The position numbers and the translations under genes were made by a program. The notes beneath the pieces are model-generated. The model was not told the origin of the DNA. It searched no databases and saw only the letters and a list, made by a program, of their open reading frames with translations. A DNA stretch of 26,247 bases. It comes from Smithella sp. ME-1. Its GTDB lineage: Bacteria > Desulfobacterota > Syntrophia > Syntrophales > Smithellaceae. Of this stretch, positions 24,980-26,247 are shown piece after piece; position 1 is the stretch's first letter; each line of letters starts with the position of its first letter. The stretch is from NCBI GenBank assembly GCA_000495415.1, contig AWGX01000530.1:1-26247 (forward strand), read 5' to 3'.

Positions 24980-26247
24980 ATGGATTGGAAACTTAAAAAA
25001 AAACATGCTGCCGTTTTAGAAAGAGAGACTGGATATGTAAAAAAAGTTTGGGGCACATACAATACGGTTTGTCTGGCCTACCCTAATTATTACCGGACAG
25101 GCATGGCAAACCTGGGCTTCCAAACGGTTTATAAAATATTTAATGAGCAATCCTCCTTCCTATGTGAGAGAGTATTTCTGCCGGATCCCGGAGACGCCGC
25201 CGCATCCAATTCCGGGACGGCAGAAATATTTAGTCTGGAAAATCAGAAACCAATAATCGAATTTGATATTCTGGCGTTTTCTTTATCCTTCGAAAACGAT
25301 TATCCCAATATATTAAAAATGCTGGACCGTGCCGGGATACCTTTGCTGGCGAAGGATCGGTCGGAGCGTTATCCTTTGCTTATCGGCGGCGGTATTGCTC
25401 CTACGCTCAATCCCGAACCGCTGGCAGATTTCTTCGATTTGTTTATTTTAGGCGAAGCCGAAGAAGTGTTGCCGCAATTCTGCCGTTATTTTGAAGAAGC
25501 CCGCCGTCTCGGTCATGAACGCCGGAATTTGCTGAAAAATTTGCAGACAAAAATAAACAATATTTATGTTCCTGATCTTTATGATGTAAAATATTCCATT
25601 GAGGGCAAGATTCAATCAATAAAGCCATGCGAGTCCGGATTACCGGAAAAAATAAAAATAAAATATATAAAAGACATTAATTCATTTTATACAGAAGAAG
25701 TTATCAGCGCGCCTCAGACCGAAATGGAAGACATGTTTCTGGTGGAAGTAAACAGAGGTTGTGCCAGAAGTTGTCGTTTTTGCGCGGCCAGTTTCGTTTA
25801 TCGTCCGGTGCGTTTTCGTAATAAGGCTGATATTATCGCTTCTATTGACCGCGGATTGGAAAGAAAAAAGAAAGTTGGCCTTGTGGGCACGGCTGTTTCC
25901 GATCATCCTGAACTAATACATATTTGCGAACATGTAATCGGGCAAGGGGCTCAAGCCGGGTTAGGCTCCCTGCGAATTGACCGGATAAATGAAGAAACTG
26001 TCAATTTAATAAAAGCTAATGGTATTGAGACGGTCGCGCTTGCCCCGGAGGCGGGCAGTCAGAAAATGCGGGACCTTTTGCGTAAAGGCATAACTGAAAC
26101 AGATATAATCAATGCTATAGAATTACTGGTGGAAAAAGAAATTACCAGTTTGAGGCTCTATTTTATGGTGGGGCTGCCTGAAGAAGAAGAAAAAGATATC
26201 GATGCTATAATCGAACTTGTAAAAAAAATTCAGCACCATATCCTGCA
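24980..26247 (+). CDS. B12-binding-type radical SAM protein, 3' end cut by window edge
   Basis: The frame is open from ATG 24980 to the right edge (422 complete codons, no stop). Residues about 25-170 resemble the cobalamin-binding-like N-terminal domain of radical SAM proteins of the TIGR03960 kind (CLAYPNYYRTGMANLGFQT, IGGGIAPTLNPEPLADFFD, LGEAEEV). The radical SAM core follows with CARSCRFC at 261-268, whose Cys261, Cys265 and Cys268 form the CxxxCxxC cluster ligands. Later, APEAGSQKMRDLLRKG and YFMVGLPEEEEKD are typical of the barrel. The N-terminal domain lacks the DxHxxG cobalamin-ligand motif, so B12 binding is uncertain. It lies 30 bases after ftsZ without an intervening terminator. 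The specific reaction is unknown. Confidence 0.88.
   Translation, partial: MDWKLKKKHAAVLERETGYVKKVWGTYNTVCLAYPNYYRTGMANLGFQTVYKIFNEQSSFLCERVFLPDPGDAAASNSGTAEIFSLENQKPIIEFDILAFSLSFENDYPNILKMLDRAGIPLLAKDRSERYPLLIGGGIAPTLNPEPLADFFDLFILGEAEEVLPQFCRYFEEARRLGHERRNLLKNLQTKINNIYVPDLYDVKYSIEGKIQSIKPCESGLPEKIKIKYIKDINSFYTEEVISAPQTEMEDMFLVEVNRGCARSCRFCAASFVYRPVRFRNKADIIASIDRGLERKKKVGLVGTAVSDHPELIHICEHVIGQGAQAGLGSLRIDRINEETVNLIKANGIETVALAPEAGSQKMRDLLRKGITETDIINAIELLVEKEITSLRLYFMVGLPEEEEKDIDAIIELVKKIQHHIL

Overview
The window looks like a chromosomal segment of a diderm, meso-diaminopimelate-containing bacterium. The best guess is an anaerobic deltaproteobacterium (Desulfobacterota, for example a Syntrophales relative such as Smithella or Syntrophus). 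That assignment is inference. It rests on moderate GC with many TTG starts, a lipoprotein gene, a MurE with the DNPR signature, an FtsI carrying a PASTA domain, SelB (selenocysteine decoding), a large acyl-CoA synthetase, and a B12-binding-type radical SAM gene directly after ftsZ. No rRNA, tRNA, CRISPR array, insertion sequence or prophage gene was seen.

Layout. Positions 1-650 are an accessory patch. A small AT-rich lipoprotein gene (126-536, +) sits between two GC-rich hairpins with the same core (1-26 and 563-595); the second one also looks like a terminator. Positions 658-5881 are a minus-strand block: a long-chain acyl-CoA synthetase with an unusual internal insertion, a YhaM-type OB-fold/HD exoribonuclease, and selB. 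A divergent intergenic stretch (about 5882-6069) separates this from the plus strand.

From 6070 everything runs on the plus strand. ruvX and mltG come first. A 212-base AT-rich gap follows, holding a clear sigma70-type promoter and a 10-bp-periodic MraZ operator. Then comes an almost gapless division and cell wall (dcw) cluster: mraZ, rsmH, ftsL, ftsI, murE, murF, mraY, murD, ftsW, murG, murC, murB, ftsQ, ftsA, ftsZ. A radical SAM gene starts 30 bases after ftsZ and runs off the right edge.

How the genes work together. MurC, MurD, MurE and MurF build UDP-MurNAc-pentapeptide from the product of MurB. MraY and MurG make lipid I and lipid II at the membrane. FtsW and FtsI polymerise and cross-link the septal wall, and MltG cuts nascent glycan strands. 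FtsQ, FtsL, FtsA and FtsZ form the divisome, MraZ controls the cluster, and RsmH methylates 16S rRNA. D-Ala-D-Ala ligase (ddl), often found between murB and ftsQ, is absent here.

Most of the window is a highly conserved, well-described gene cluster. I did not find a convincing new system. The points that deserve a second look are the paired hairpins around the orphan lipoprotein, the insertion in the acyl-CoA synthetase, altered motifs in RuvX and MurB, the MraZ operator overlapping the mraZ ribosome binding site, and a tiny leader-like ORF joining ftsQ to ftsA.
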